This document shows, piece by piece, positions 51,525 through 59,542 of a DNA stretch of 64,000 bases. Numbering within the stretch: the stretch's first letter is position 1; the number at the start of each line of letters is the position of its first letter. This stretch comes from a virus. The notes beneath the pieces are model-generated. The model made no database searches and had not been told where the DNA came from. It saw only the letters and a program-made list of their open reading frames with translations. The stretch spans positions 62,001 through 126,000 of IMG/VR virus record IMGVR_UViG_3300028859_000006; one strand, 5' to 3'. Position numbers and translations under genes: made by a program.

Positions 51525-51771
51525 AAATTTTTTCTAATTTAATTTTTCTTTCTTCTTGTTTAGTATAAAAATGTTCAGACATCTCTTTTATGCTAAATGA
51601 AAATGGTAATATTCTATCATTTTCATCATTAAAATAATAACAATATTCATAAGGACCGTATACTACCATAACAATATAATAATTATCAACATATAAATAT
51701 TTATTTGCTCCAACTAGAAGATTTTTTTTACATAATAATTTATCTTCATCATTAATATCCTGTTTCTTCAT
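51505..51771 (-). CDS. tandem family protein, copy 2
   Basis: 88 residues. MKKQDINDEDKLLCKKNLLV (GD replaced by ED), YYIVMVVYGPYEYCYYFND, tail HFYTKQEERKIKLEKIYEES. Overlaps copy 1 by 20 nt. Confidence 0.82.
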   Translation of the reverse strand: MKKQDINDEDKLLCKKNLLVGANKYLYVDNYYIVMVVYGPYEYCYYFNDENDRILPFSFSIKEMSEHFYTKQEERKIKLEKIYEESES

Positions 51772-52024
51772 AAAGTTTTTCTAATTTTATTTTTCTCTCC
51801 TCTTGTTTAGTATAAAAATGTTCATAAAAAAATCTAACGCTATATCTAAAAGAATAATATTTTTTTTTATCAAATTCTATATAATAACAATAATCAGTAT
51901 TATTGTCAAATAATTTAATATCATAAACAATATAATATTTATTTTTATTAAAACTTGCATATAATTCATTTAAATTTTTTTTACACAATAACTTATCACC
52001 TACATTAAGATTCTGATTCTTCAT
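51752..52024 (-). CDS. tandem family protein, copy 3
   Basis: 90 residues. MKNQNLNVGDKLLCKKNLNE, KYYIVYDIKLF, tail HFYTKQEERKIKLEKLYEET. 20-nt overlap with copy 2. Confidence 0.82.
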   Translation of the reverse strand: MKNQNLNVGDKLLCKKNLNELYASFNKNKYYIVYDIKLFDNNTDYCYYIEFDKKKYYSFRYSVRFFYEHFYTKQEERKIKLEKLYEETGY

Positions 52025-52271
52025 AAAGTTTTTCTAATTTAATTTTTCTCTCTTCTTGTTTAGTATAAAAATGATTTAGTAATTCATTTTTATTTAAAAA
52101 ATATGGATATATTCCATTAGATTCATTAAATATACAGCAGGCAAAACCTTTAAATGAATCATTCAGAATTTTATGATAAATATAATATTTACATTCTATA
52201 AAATGTGTACTATAATTAGCTATTAAATCTTTTTTACATAATATTTTATCACCTTCATTAAAATTATTCAT
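52005..52271 (-). CDS. tandem family protein, copy 4
   Basis: 88 residues. Short start MNNFNEGDKILCKKDLIANY, CKYYIYHKIL, tail HFYTKQEERKIKLEKLYEES. The MNNFNxGDKILCKKDL start is shared with copy 6, so the two form a subgroup. Confidence 0.82.
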   Translation of the reverse strand: MNNFNEGDKILCKKDLIANYSTHFIECKYYIYHKILNDSFKGFACCIFNESNGIYPYFLNKNELLNHFYTKQEERKIKLEKLYEESES

Positions 52272-52515
52272 AAAGTTTTTCTAATTTGATTTTTCTTTCT
52301 TCTTGTTTAGTATAAAAATACTGATGTAAATATGATTCACTAAAAAATGGTAATATTGTATTGAATTCTGATCTTAAATCATAAAAATATTCACTATAAT
52401 CAGTTGAAAAATTTTTAATATCATCTACATAATAATATTTATCTTTAATAAATATTTTATCAATCTCCTCTTTACATAATAATCTATCTCCTACATTAAT
52501 ATTCTGTTTCTTCAT
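52264..52515 (-). CDS. tandem family protein, copy 5
   Basis: 83 residues, the shortest. MKKQNINVGDRLLCKEEIDK, KYYYVDDIKNF, tail YFYTKQEERKIKLEKLYE. Overlaps copy 4 by only 8 nt because its C-terminal EESES extension is missing. Confidence 0.82.
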   Translation of the reverse strand: MKKQNINVGDRLLCKEEIDKIFIKDKYYYVDDIKNFSTDYSEYFYDLRSEFNTILPFFSESYLHQYFYTKQEERKIKLEKLYE

Positions 52516-52762
52516 AAAGTTTTTCTAATTTTAATTTTCTAATCTCATTTTTCATAAAAAAATGACCAACTAAATCATGTTCAGTTAAATAATATGAAAA
52601 TATATTATTAGATTCACTTATATAACAGCAGTAAAAATCATTAAAAATACCACTAAACATATTATCATGAAAAATATAATAATCACCTTCTATAATATGG
52701 TTACCATAATAAGTTAAATCCTTTTTACATAATATTTTATCACCATCATTAAAATTATTCAT
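52496..52762 (-). CDS. tandem family protein, copy 6
   Basis: 88 residues. MNNFNDGDKILCKKDLTYYG, YYIFHDNMF, tail HFFMKNEIRKLKLEKLYEET. 20-nt overlap with copy 5. Confidence 0.82.
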   Translation of the reverse strand: MNNFNDGDKILCKKDLTYYGNHIIEGDYYIFHDNMFSGIFNDFYCCYISESNNIFSYYLTEHDLVGHFFMKNEIRKLKLEKLYEETEY

Positions 52763-53030
52763 AATTTTCTATTTTATCTAATTTTCTTTTTCTTTCTTCT
52801 TGTTTAGTATAAAAATATTCATATAAATCTTCTTCACCACAAAATAATATTAAATTATCATCATCATCAAATAAATAATAATAATAAAAATCCACACCGC
52901 TTATAGTATTAGAAATAATATAAATTGATATCATAGCATAATATTTGTCTATTTTGAAATTTTTATTTATATTAATTATATTATATTTACATAATAAATT
53001 ATCTCCTACTTTAAGATTTTGATTCTTCAT
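52755..53030 (-). CDS. tandem family protein, copy 7
   Basis: 91 residues. MKNQNLKVGDNLLCKYNIIN, KYYAMISIYII, tail YFYTKQEERKRKLDKIENYE. Overlaps copy 6 by 8 nt. Confidence 0.82.
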   Translation of the reverse strand: MKNQNLKVGDNLLCKYNIININKNFKIDKYYAMISIYIISNTISGVDFYYYYLFDDDDNLILFCGEEDLYEYFYTKQEERKRKLDKIENYE

Positions 53031-53286
53031 AAAGTTTTTCTAATTTGATTTTTCTTTCTTCTTGTTTAGTATAAAAATATTCACAAAATTCTCCGTAATA
53101 TCTAAAATTAACAGGTTGATATTGTTCACATATAAGCATATAAATATAATCAGTATAATTATTATTAGTTGGAGTAATTTCACAAACATAATAATATTCA
53201 AATTCAATAAGATATGTACTTTCTGAATTAAAAAGATTTTTTTTGCATAATAATTTATCTCCTACATTAATATTCTGCTTCTTCAT
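53011..53286 (-). CDS. tandem family protein, copy 8
   Basis: 91 residues. MKKQNINVGDKLLCKKNLFN, YYYVCEITPT, tail YFYTKQEERKIKLEKLYEES. 20-nt overlap with copy 7. Confidence 0.82.
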   Translation of the reverse strand: MKKQNINVGDKLLCKKNLFNSESTYLIEFEYYYVCEITPTNNNYTDYIYMLICEQYQPVNFRYYGEFCEYFYTKQEERKIKLEKLYEESKS

Positions 53287-53536
53287 AAAGTTTTTCTAAT
53301 TTAATTTTTCTTTCTTCTTGTTTAGTATAAAAATATTTACAAAATTCTTTTTCATCACAACATACCAATGATTCGAAATCGTCTAAATAATAGAAATAAT
53401 AATCTTTACGAGCTACATTAATAATATCAATATATTTAATATAATAATATTTACCTTTTATAATATATGTAGAATTTGATAAAAAACTAATCTTACATAA
53501 TAACTTATCTCCAATATTAATATTCTGCTTCTTCAT
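53267..53536 (-). CDS. tandem family protein, copy 9
   Basis: 89 residues. MKKQNINIGDKLLCKISFLS, KYYYIKYIDII, tail YFYTKQEERKIKLEKLYEEA. 20-nt overlap with copy 8. Confidence 0.82.
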   Translation of the reverse strand: MKKQNINIGDKLLCKISFLSNSTYIIKGKYYYIKYIDIINVARKDYYFYYLDDFESLVCCDEKEFCKYFYTKQEERKIKLEKLYEEAEY

Positions 53537-53801
53537 TTTTTAATTTTTCTAATTTAATTTTTCGTACTTCATTTTTAGTATAAAAATAATCATCAAATTC
53601 TTCTATATAATAGAAATCTTTATTGGTATCATCTATTATATTATATTTATAATAAAGTACATCAATGTCAGCACTCAAAAGTACATCAAAGTCAGCACTC
53701 AAAATTATATATTCTACACCTTTCGTTAATGTCAGATATGATTTATTAACATCAATTTTACACAATAATTTATCTCCTATATTAAAATTTTGATTCTTCA
53801 T
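53517..53801 (-). CDS. tandem family protein, copy 10
   Basis: 94 residues from MKNQNFNIGDKLLCKIDVNK; an upstream extension of the frame reads through the neighbour and is rejected. Contains an in-frame 24-bp tandem duplication (ADFDVLLSADIDVL), so the variable middle is longer. Tail YFYTKNEVRKIKLEKLKNEE. Confidence 0.82.
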   Translation of the reverse strand: MKNQNFNIGDKLLCKIDVNKSYLTLTKGVEYIILSADFDVLLSADIDVLYYKYNIIDDTNKDFYYIEEFDDYFYTKNEVRKIKLEKLKNEEAEY

Positions 53802-54069
53802 GAAGTTTTTGTAATTTAATTTTTCTAGTTTCGTTTTTTGTGTAAAAATAAGTATAAATATCTTCATATGAACAAACAATATTCATTTTTTCATTTCCTA
53901 TGGTCATATAATAATATGCATTATCAATATTAAAAAATTTATTATCAATATTAAAAAATTTAATATCATAAACAGTATAACATGAATTTAGTATATAATA
54001 TTCAAAATTTGGATGAAATATACGTTTACATATTAATTCATCTCCTATATTAAGATTCTGTTCCTTCAT
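53782..54069 (-). CDS. tandem family protein, copy 11
   Basis: 95 residues. MKEQNLNIGDELICKRIFHP, tail YFYTKNETRKIKLQKLHEES. The middle has a 21-bp duplication giving KFFNIDNKFFNIDN. Confidence 0.82.
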   Translation of the reverse strand: MKEQNLNIGDELICKRIFHPNFEYYILNSCYTVYDIKFFNIDNKFFNIDNAYYYMTIGNEKMNIVCSYEDIYTYFYTKNETRKIKLQKLHEESKF

Positions 54070-54319
54070 TACCCAACTTTTTTAATTTAATATTCCTAAC
54101 TTCCTTCTCAGTGTAAAAAAATTCATAAATATCTTTTTCATACTGAACTTCTACCTTTACATTATTATCATCAATTATATAAATAAAAGTATAATATTCA
54201 GTCTCAAATAAACTATCACTTATAATATATTCGTTCCCTTTATGAATAGATATCTTATGATGAATATAATCTTTTTTGCATAATAATTTATCTCCTACTT
54301 TAAAATTATGATCCTTCAT
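54050..54319 (-). CDS. tandem family protein, copy 12
   Basis: 89 residues. MKDHNFKVGDKLLCKKDYIH, EYIISDSLF, tail FFYTEKEVRNIKLKKLGNEG. 20-nt overlap with copy 11. Confidence 0.82.
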   Translation of the reverse strand: MKDHNFKVGDKLLCKKDYIHHKISIHKGNEYIISDSLFETEYYTFIYIIDDNNVKVEVQYEKDIYEFFYTEKEVRNIKLKKLGNEGTES

Positions 54320-54599
54320 TTATTTCATTTAATTTCATGCTTCTAATTTCATTTTTAGTATAAAAATAAGTATATAAATATCTTTCCATCCAAAATGAAT
54401 ATCGTTCATTATTATCATCAATTATATAATAAAAATATTCATTATAATCCACAAAAATATCATTAATTAATCTAATTTCATCAACAACATAATATTTACC
54501 TTTTTTAAAAAATAATAATGAAGTATTATTAGATACCAATGATTTTAAATCATTTTTGCATAATAATTTATCTCCAATATTAAGATTCTGTTTATCCAT
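54306..54599 (-). CDS. tandem family protein, copy 13
   Basis: 97 residues. MDKQNLNIGDKLLCKNDLKS, KYYVVDEIRLI, tail YFYTKNEIRSMKLNEINEGS, a more diverged end. Overlaps copy 12 by 14 nt. Confidence 0.8.
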   Translation of the reverse strand: MDKQNLNIGDKLLCKNDLKSLVSNNTSLLFFKKGKYYVVDEIRLINDIFVDYNEYFYYIIDDNNERYSFWMERYLYTYFYTKNEIRSMKLNEINEGS

Positions 54600-54915
54600 T
54601 TATTTTCTGCAATTTCTTATTTCTTAATTCTTTTTTTTCATAAAAATAATCATGAAAAAAACTTTCAGACCAAAATGAACATGATTTATTCATTTCTCCA
54701 TTTATATAATAAATATAATCATCTTGTCCAAATATATGATCACATGTATTCTTATAAGCATATTTATCATCTATTATTTTTATATCAACAATAGAATAAT
54801 ATTTATCTTTTATAAAATGAGAAAATATTATTAATTTATCATCACTAATTAAATTTTGAAATAAATCTTTTTTACATAATAACTTATCTCCTAAATTAAT
54901 ATTCTTTTTCGTCAT
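54592..54915 (-). CDS. tandem family protein, copy 14
   Basis: 107 residues, the longest. MTKKNINLGDKLLCKKDLFQ, KYYSIVDIKII, tail YFYEKKELRNKKLQKING. Confidence 0.8.
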   Translation of the reverse strand: MTKKNINLGDKLLCKKDLFQNLISDDKLIIFSHFIKDKYYSIVDIKIIDDKYAYKNTCDHIFGQDDYIYYINGEMNKSCSFWSESFFHDYFYEKKELRNKKLQKING

Positions 54916-55162
54916 TTTTTAATTTGTTTAATTTTATTTTTCTTTCTTCTTGTTTAGTATAAAAAACATCATAAAAATCAACTTTACGTAGATATAATAA
55001 ATTTTTGCTATTTTTTTCTTTTAATGAATAAAAATTACTACTATAAAATATGTTAGTATTAACTATTTCATATTCTCTATCTTTATAAAAAACTTCAGTA
55101 TAATTATAATAACTATTTTTGCATAATAATTTATCTCCAATATTAATATTCTGTTTATCCAT
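54896..55162 (-). CDS. tandem family protein, copy 15 (promoter-proximal)
   Basis: 88 residues. MDKQNINIGDKLLCKNSYYN, REYEIVNTNIF, tail VFYTKQEERKIKLNKLKNDE. First intact copy; a truncated sixteenth copy precedes it. No clear promoter is visible directly upstream. Confidence 0.82.
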   Translation of the reverse strand: MDKQNINIGDKLLCKNSYYNYTEVFYKDREYEIVNTNIFYSSNFYSLKEKNSKNLLYLRKVDFYDVFYTKQEERKIKLNKLKNDEKEY

Positions 55163-55217
55163 AAAGTGGTTCTAATTTTATTTTTCTATCATGAACTGTT
55201 GCTAATGTAAAGTAATT
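55155..55217 (-). pseudogene. truncated sixteenth copy of the tandem family
   Basis: The - strand reads NYFTLATVHDRKIKLEPLYG and stop, overlapping the start of copy 15 as a normal family end would. An in-frame TAG precedes it. Only the tail survives. Confidence 0.7.
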
Positions 55218-55345
55218 CTAAACTAATTTCATTGTTTTTCACCGAAATTAGAAACTCTGACTCCAACTGTATTCAATTTTCCATTCAATATCAAATATAA
55301 TCATTTTATTCCGTATTATATGTATTTTTTAAATTTTTCTTTCAT

Positions 55346-55474
55346 CTATTCATATTTTAATCTGTAACATTTACCACCACTCTTAAATTCTATAACATCA
55401 AATCCAATATAAGTCCTTTCATTCACTGGAATAACCTTCTTTTTAGATCTTTTAATAGTCTTAATATCCTTCAT
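55346..55474 (-). CDS. small basic protein
   Basis: 42 residues: MKDIKTIKRSKKKVIPVNER ... GGKCYRLKYE. Its ATG overlaps the stop of the ribbon-helix-helix gene (TAATG), so it is translationally coupled to it. Between 55218 and 55345 I see only two very short frames and no convincing gene; this stretch is less A/T-biased than the flanks. Confidence 0.55.
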   Translation of the reverse strand: MKDIKTIKRSKKKVIPVNERTYIGFDVIEFKSGGKCYRLKYE

Positions 55475-55632
55475 TAAATTTTTAATTTTTCAATTATTAT
55501 CTTCTCAATATATCCAGAATAATTCTCAATCTCATTCTGCTCACAATATCTAACAAACATATCATAAACCCTTGGATCTATCGAAAATGAAATCTTCTTC
55601 CTTTTTTGATCATCAGGTATCTTTTTCCGCAT
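55474..55632 (-). CDS. ribbon-helix-helix DNA-binding protein (52 residues)
   Basis: MRKKIPDDQKRKKISFSIDP starts with a basic arm and the RHH beta strand (KKISFSI), followed by two helices (RVYDMFVRYCEQ and SGYIEKIIIEKLK). Size and pattern fit Arc/CopG-type repressors. It is divergent from a second RHH gene at 55767, with 134 bp between them. Confidence 0.7.
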   Translation of the reverse strand: MRKKIPDDQKRKKISFSIDPRVYDMFVRYCEQNEIENYSGYIEKIIIEKLKI

Positions 55633-55766
55633 AATATAATTTTTATCTATTATATGAAAAATAATTTAAAAAGTTATTTTAAATTTTATATAGTAAGATT
55701 TTAGTAAAAATATAGCAATTTACGACCTTAAGTTATTTATATATAGAAGAAAAATAACTAAAATAT
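55633..55766. promoter_or_regulatory. divergent regulatory region between two RHH genes
   Basis: AT-rich region with imperfect dyads (AAATAATTTAAAAAGTTATTT) and repeated TATATAG motifs, suitable as an operator for one or both RHH proteins. Promoters are not clear. Confidence 0.4.
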
Positions 55767-55949
55767 ATGAAATCACCAAAGAAAAATAGAAAATTGTCGA
55801 TATCTATATCACTAGACGTTAATATTATTAAACAAATAGATGATAATTTTACAAATAAATCAAAATTTTTAGAATATAGCATAATAGAAGAACTCTGTAA
55901 AGATCTAAAATTTAAAGATGAACTAAAAAATAAACATATTATACTATGA
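55767..55949 (+). CDS. ribbon-helix-helix DNA-binding protein (60 residues)
   Basis: MKSPKKNRKLSISISLDVNI: basic arm, RHH strand (KLSISISL), then helices (NIIKQIDDNFTN and KFLEYSIIEELCK). Its stop overlaps the start of the GIY-YIG gene (ATGA), so the two are co-expressed; it may repress the endonuclease. Confidence 0.72.
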   Translation: MKSPKKNRKLSISISLDVNIIKQIDDNFTNKSKFLEYSIIEELCKDLKFKDELKNKHIIL

Positions 55950-56596
55950 AATTAAAATGGACTTATGAAAAATGTAAAGAAGAAGCTTTGAAATATAATA
56001 CAAGAGGTAGCTTTAGTTTAAATTCTGGCTCTGCGTATTTCGCATCTGCAAAAAATAAATGGTTAGACGATATTTGTTCACATATGATTAAATTAAAACA
56101 TCATGAAGATTATTGGACAAAAGAAATATGTTTAGAACTAGCATTAAAATGTAAAAATAGAAAAGAATTTGGTGAAAAATATTATGCTGCTCATAACGTT
56201 TCTATAAAAAATAACTGGATAGATGAAATTTGTTCTCATATGATACAACCTAACGATTTTTTAAGATGTATATATTCTTATGAATTTAGTGATAAGAATG
56301 TATATGTTGGCTTGACATATAATTTAAAAAATAGAAATAGTAGACATTTCAATGAATATAATAATAGTATTGTATATAAATATTTTAAAGAATTTAAATT
56401 AAATCCAACACTTATTCAATTAACAGATTATTTAAATATTAGTGATGCAAAAATTATGGAAGAAACACATTTAGAAATATATAAAAAAAAATGGTTGGAT
56501 TATTTTAAATACAGCGAAAACAGGAAGTTTAGGAGGAATTACTTTAATATGGACAAAAGAAAAATGTCAAGAAGTTGCATTACAATGCAAAACTAA
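55946..56596 (+). CDS. GIY-YIG endonuclease, frameshifted near the C-terminus
   Basis: 216 residues as read. Two N-terminal repeats of about 45 residues (W-x-YEKCKEEALKYN ... AKNKWLDDICSHM), then a GIY-YIG domain (CIYSYEFSDKNVYVGLTYNL, Arg, His, and a Glu at MEETHLE). After a run of nine A (56482-56491) the frame leaves the conserved sequence; one A fewer would continue it as NGWIILNTAKTGSLGG, typical of such phage enzymes. The part up to about residue 180 is therefore reliable, and the last residues are not. Confidence 0.78.
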   Translation: MKLKWTYEKCKEEALKYNTRGSFSLNSGSAYFASAKNKWLDDICSHMIKLKHHEDYWTKEICLELALKCKNRKEFGEKYYAAHNVSIKNNWIDEICSHMIQPNDFLRCIYSYEFSDKNVYVGLTYNLKNRNSRHFNEYNNSIVYKYFKEFKLNPTLIQLTDYLNISDAKIMEETHLEIYKKKWLDYFKYSENRKFRRNYFNMDKRKMSRSCITMQN

Positions 56597-56846
56597 AAGT
56601 GAATTTTACTTAAAATATGCAAGTGCTGCTGGATCAGCATTAAAAAATGGTTGGATTGATGATATATGTTCACACATGGAAAATAAAACAAAACCTAAAG
56701 GTTATTGGAATTATGAAAATTGTTTGAATGAAACAATAAAAATAAATAATAAAAAATTATTAAATAGTTCTGGCGCTTATAAATCAATGATTAGAAATAA
56801 TTGGAAAGATAAGATTTATGATTATATGAATTGGAATAAACAATAA
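56493..56846 (+). pseudogene. out-of-frame C-terminal part of the GIY-YIG gene
   Basis: The shifted frame reads GWIILNTAKTGSLGGITLIW, then two more W-C-A-x-F-x-AY-x-W-D-I-HM repeats (TKEKCQEVALQCKTKSEFYL ... GWIDDICSHM; YWNYENCLNETIKI ... NWKDKIYDYM) up to a stop at 56844-56846. Full conservation of both parts suggests either a recent mutation, slippage expression or an assembly error. Confidence 0.78.
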
Positions 56847-56883
56847 TAATATTTTTATATACAATAAATAAAATTACAATTAA

Positions 56884-58518
56884 ATGATTCAAATAGACGA
56901 CAAAAAAATATTTTTTCCTCTCAAATACGAACCAAAATCTTACCAAATTGATGGACTAAATTTTATTAAAAATAGTATATTGACAGGTAAACGTTTTATT
57001 TTAGAAAATTTGCCGACTGGGGTTGGTAAGTCATTCATGGTCATAATGCTAGCCAATTGGTATAAAGGATTCGTGAATCCAGATGCCAAATTTGATATTC
57101 TTACAGCATCGAAGGTACTTCAAGGCCAGTATATCAGAGATTTTCCGTTCATAAATGATTATAGAGGCAAATCTAACTATTATTGTAAAGATTTTGATTG
57201 TGATTGCGGTACAGCTAAAGAACTCTGTGCTATAATGAAAAAACATTGTGATCAATGTCCATATGACATTGCTAAAAATTCCTGGATATCTGGAGATATA
57301 GGTTTGAGTAATTTTCATCTATTTGATACATTATCATTATTTCAACCTGATATTTTAAAAAGAAGAGATGGTAATGTACTTATAATTGATGAGTGTCAAT
57401 CATTCGAAGAAACCTTCTCATCCTATCTTTCCTCAAAATTAAGTTCAAAAACTTTAAAAAGATGTGGATTTGGATTAAAAGAAATTGAAGAGATTGATAG
57501 CAAATATATTTCAAAAATTAAATTTTTAGATAAATATTTAGAATTTTTAGAAAGAAAGTTAATACCAATGTTAGAGAAAAAAAGAACTCAATTTGAATCT
57601 GATATTGCTGGATCATCAAAATCAAAACAAAAAGTAGAGTTATCTAAATATTTACAAAATATTGATAGTAAACTATTATCGTTTAAACATTTATTTGATT
57701 CACATAAAAATGATCCAGATAATGTAGTTCTTGATATCAATAAAAATAAGAGTGAAAAAAATTATAGTGGGATAGAGTTGGTAACTGAACATATTTTCGT
57801 TTATGAGTACCTAAATCAATATGTATGGTCTAAATACGATCATATAATTTTTATGTCTGCTTCTGTACTCGATTCTAAAATGTTTAGTTTCATTAATGGA
57901 TTAGATGAAGAATTAACAAGTTATCATGAAATGGATTCTCCTTTTGAATTAAAAAATCATCCTATATTTTATATGAAACTTGGTAAAATGTCTTTTTATA
58001 GTAAAGAAGAGACTTTTAAGAATCAGATACCTTGGATAAAAAAAATATTAGCTAAATATAAAAACAAAAAAGGAATAATTCACACATCAAATTATGAAAT
58101 AACAGAATGGTTAAAAGAAAATATTATGGATGAAAGGTTATTATTTCACACTACTGAAGATAGAAATGAAATTCTTGAAAAACATTTAACAAGTACAGCT
58201 CCAACAGTTTTAGTAAGTCCATCTATGATGGAAGGAATTTCTTTAGATGATGAATTAGCTCGTTTTCAAATAGTGTTAAAAATATCATTCGCAAATTTGG
58301 GTAGTAAAAAAATTAAAGCAAGACAAAAAATGATGCCTGAATGGTATAGCTGGAATGCATGTGTTCAAACAATACAAGAAGTAGGTAGAGGAATTCGTAG
58401 TGAAACAGATTACTGCGATACGTTTATATTAGACTCAAACTTTTCAGATTTATTAAAATATAATTCTAATATATTACCTAAGCACTTTACAGATTCTATA
58501 AAAGTTTTAAAAACATAA
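56884..58518 (+). CDS. DinG/XPD-like SF2 helicase with Fe-S cluster motif
   Basis: 544 residues. Walker A LPTGVGKS (43-50), a cysteine cluster YYCKDFDCDC ... CAIMKKHCDQC (about 101-126) placed as in XPD/DinG 4Fe-4S helicases, DECQ box (LIIDECQSF), MSASVLDS (motif III) and QEVGRGIRS (motif VI). Such 5'-3' helicases unwind forked DNA or R-loops in repair and replication. The base composition is less A/T-biased than that of the small genes around it. Confidence 0.88.
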   Translation: MIQIDDKKIFFPLKYEPKSYQIDGLNFIKNSILTGKRFILENLPTGVGKSFMVIMLANWYKGFVNPDAKFDILTASKVLQGQYIRDFPFINDYRGKSNYYCKDFDCDCGTAKELCAIMKKHCDQCPYDIAKNSWISGDIGLSNFHLFDTLSLFQPDILKRRDGNVLIIDECQSFEETFSSYLSSKLSSKTLKRCGFGLKEIEEIDSKYISKIKFLDKYLEFLERKLIPMLEKKRTQFESDIAGSSKSKQKVELSKYLQNIDSKLLSFKHLFDSHKNDPDNVVLDINKNKSEKNYSGIELVTEHIFVYEYLNQYVWSKYDHIIFMSASVLDSKMFSFINGLDEELTSYHEMDSPFELKNHPIFYMKLGKMSFYSKEETFKNQIPWIKKILAKYKNKKGIIHTSNYEITEWLKENIMDERLLFHTTEDRNEILEKHLTSTAPTVLVSPSMMEGISLDDELARFQIVLKISFANLGSKKIKARQKMMPEWYSWNACVQTIQEVGRGIRSETDYCDTFILDSNFSDLLKYNSNILPKHFTDSIKVLKT

Positions 58519-58567
58519 TTAATAATAATGAATAATAGTTCATTATTTTTCATTATCTTTATATAAT

Positions 58568-58891
58568 ATGAAAGAGATAGAAGAATGGTTTTATGATTGT
58601 AAATTTATTTATTTTAGTTTCAATTTAGATATTGAGCCTACAAATAAAATAAATGAATTTAGAATAATAGCAGAATCTGAAATACCTAAGATACCAAATA
58701 AATATATATCTGGATTTTATGGATATGTAGAAAAAGGAATATCATATTGTTGGTTAGATTTAATAAATTGTAACATTATCATGACTGATTATGATCATAG
58801 TATTATACCATCTGTATTTGAGTTTAATAGAACTGATTGGATTAAGAATAAAAGAAAGAAAAAATTAGAAAATATAATTAATAATGTATAA
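58568..58891 (+). CDS. hypothetical protein with KKLENI tail
   Basis: 107 residues. Contains IYFSFNLDIEPTNK and ends KNKRKKKLENIINNV (KLxKL-type tail). TATCTTTA lies a few bases before the start. Overlaps the next gene by 8 nt. Confidence 0.75.
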   Translation: MKEIEEWFYDCKFIYFSFNLDIEPTNKINEFRIIAESEIPKIPNKYISGFYGYVEKGISYCWLDLINCNIIMTDYDHSIIPSVFEFNRTDWIKNKRKKKLENIINNV

Positions 58892-59168
58892 AGTTGGCGA
58901 TAAAGTTTTTTGCATAAAGGACTGTTACAGAGAGTTTGATAAACTATTGATTTTTAAAAAAAATTATTCATATTTTATTTACGAGAAAAAAGATTATAAT
59001 AATATTATTGTAATAAAATACACTAATGATGGTTATGGTTGTGATGGTGATGGTTGGTATTCATTTTGGTTCACCCCAAGAATGGAAGATTATGATTTTG
59101 ATACATATTTTTGTGATTTAAAAGAATTTAGAAAAAATAAATTAGAAAAAATAATTAAAGAATGTTAG
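58884..59168 (+). CDS. tandem-family relative
   Basis: 94 residues. MYKVGDKVFCIKDCYREFDK, YSYFIYEKKDY, then YFCDLKEFRKNKLEKIIKEC: the same plan as the 51261-55162 family, on the opposite strand. The middle has a Gly-rich GYGCDGDGWYSFWF. Confidence 0.78.
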   Translation: MYKVGDKVFCIKDCYREFDKLLIFKKNYSYFIYEKKDYNNIIVIKYTNDGYGCDGDGWYSFWFTPRMEDYDFDTYFCDLKEFRKNKLEKIIKEC

Positions 59169-59239
59169 TAATTACAAAAGAAGAGATAAAGTTTACTGTA
59201 AGAAAAATACAGAAAAAAAAAAATAAAAAAAAATATTAG
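59162..59239 (+). CDS. 25-residue basic mini-ORF
   Basis: MLVITKEEIKFTVRKIQKKK then NKKKY; the start overlaps the previous stop. It resembles a stub of a tail-family gene. Coding is uncertain. Confidence 0.35.
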   Translation: MLVITKEEIKFTVRKIQKKKNKKKY

Positions 59240-59242
59240 AAC

Positions 59243-59542
59243 ATGAAAAATAAAGAAGAAATATTAATTTGTAGTTGTCATTCAACTGATCATCAACTTA
59301 TATTTTTATATGAAGAAGATATAACAGAATCAGGTAAAATTGATCCTATATGTTATGCTCATGTATTATTAAATAGAAGATCATTTTGGAATAGATTAAA
59401 ATATGGTATTAAATATATTTTTGGTTATAGATGTAGGTATGGCGCATTTGATGAATTTATTTTTAAACCTGAAGATGCTTATAAAATTCAAAGATTAGCT
59501 AATTATTTAAAAAGTGAGTTAGAAAATGCGTCCAAAGATTAA
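59243..59542 (+). CDS. hypothetical protein
   Basis: 99 residues. LICSCHSTDHQLIFLYEED with a Cys/His group, then YAHVLLNRRSFWNRLKYGIK and a helical end. I recall similar small phage proteins of unknown function. Overlaps the next gene by 17 nt. Confidence 0.76.
   Translation: MKNKEEILICSCHSTDHQLIFLYEEDITESGKIDPICYAHVLLNRRSFWNRLKYGIKYIFGYRCRYGAFDEFIFKPEDAYKIQRLANYLKSELENASKD

Noticed and set aside
53802-53879. 26-codon extension of tandem copy 10
   Set aside because: It reads through the end of copy 11; the family start MKNQN lies at 53801.
51261-55162. Tandem gene family considered as anti-CRISPR genes
   Set aside because: They lie beside the phage's own CRISPR-Cas, but nothing in their sequence supports an inhibitor function; kept as unknown.
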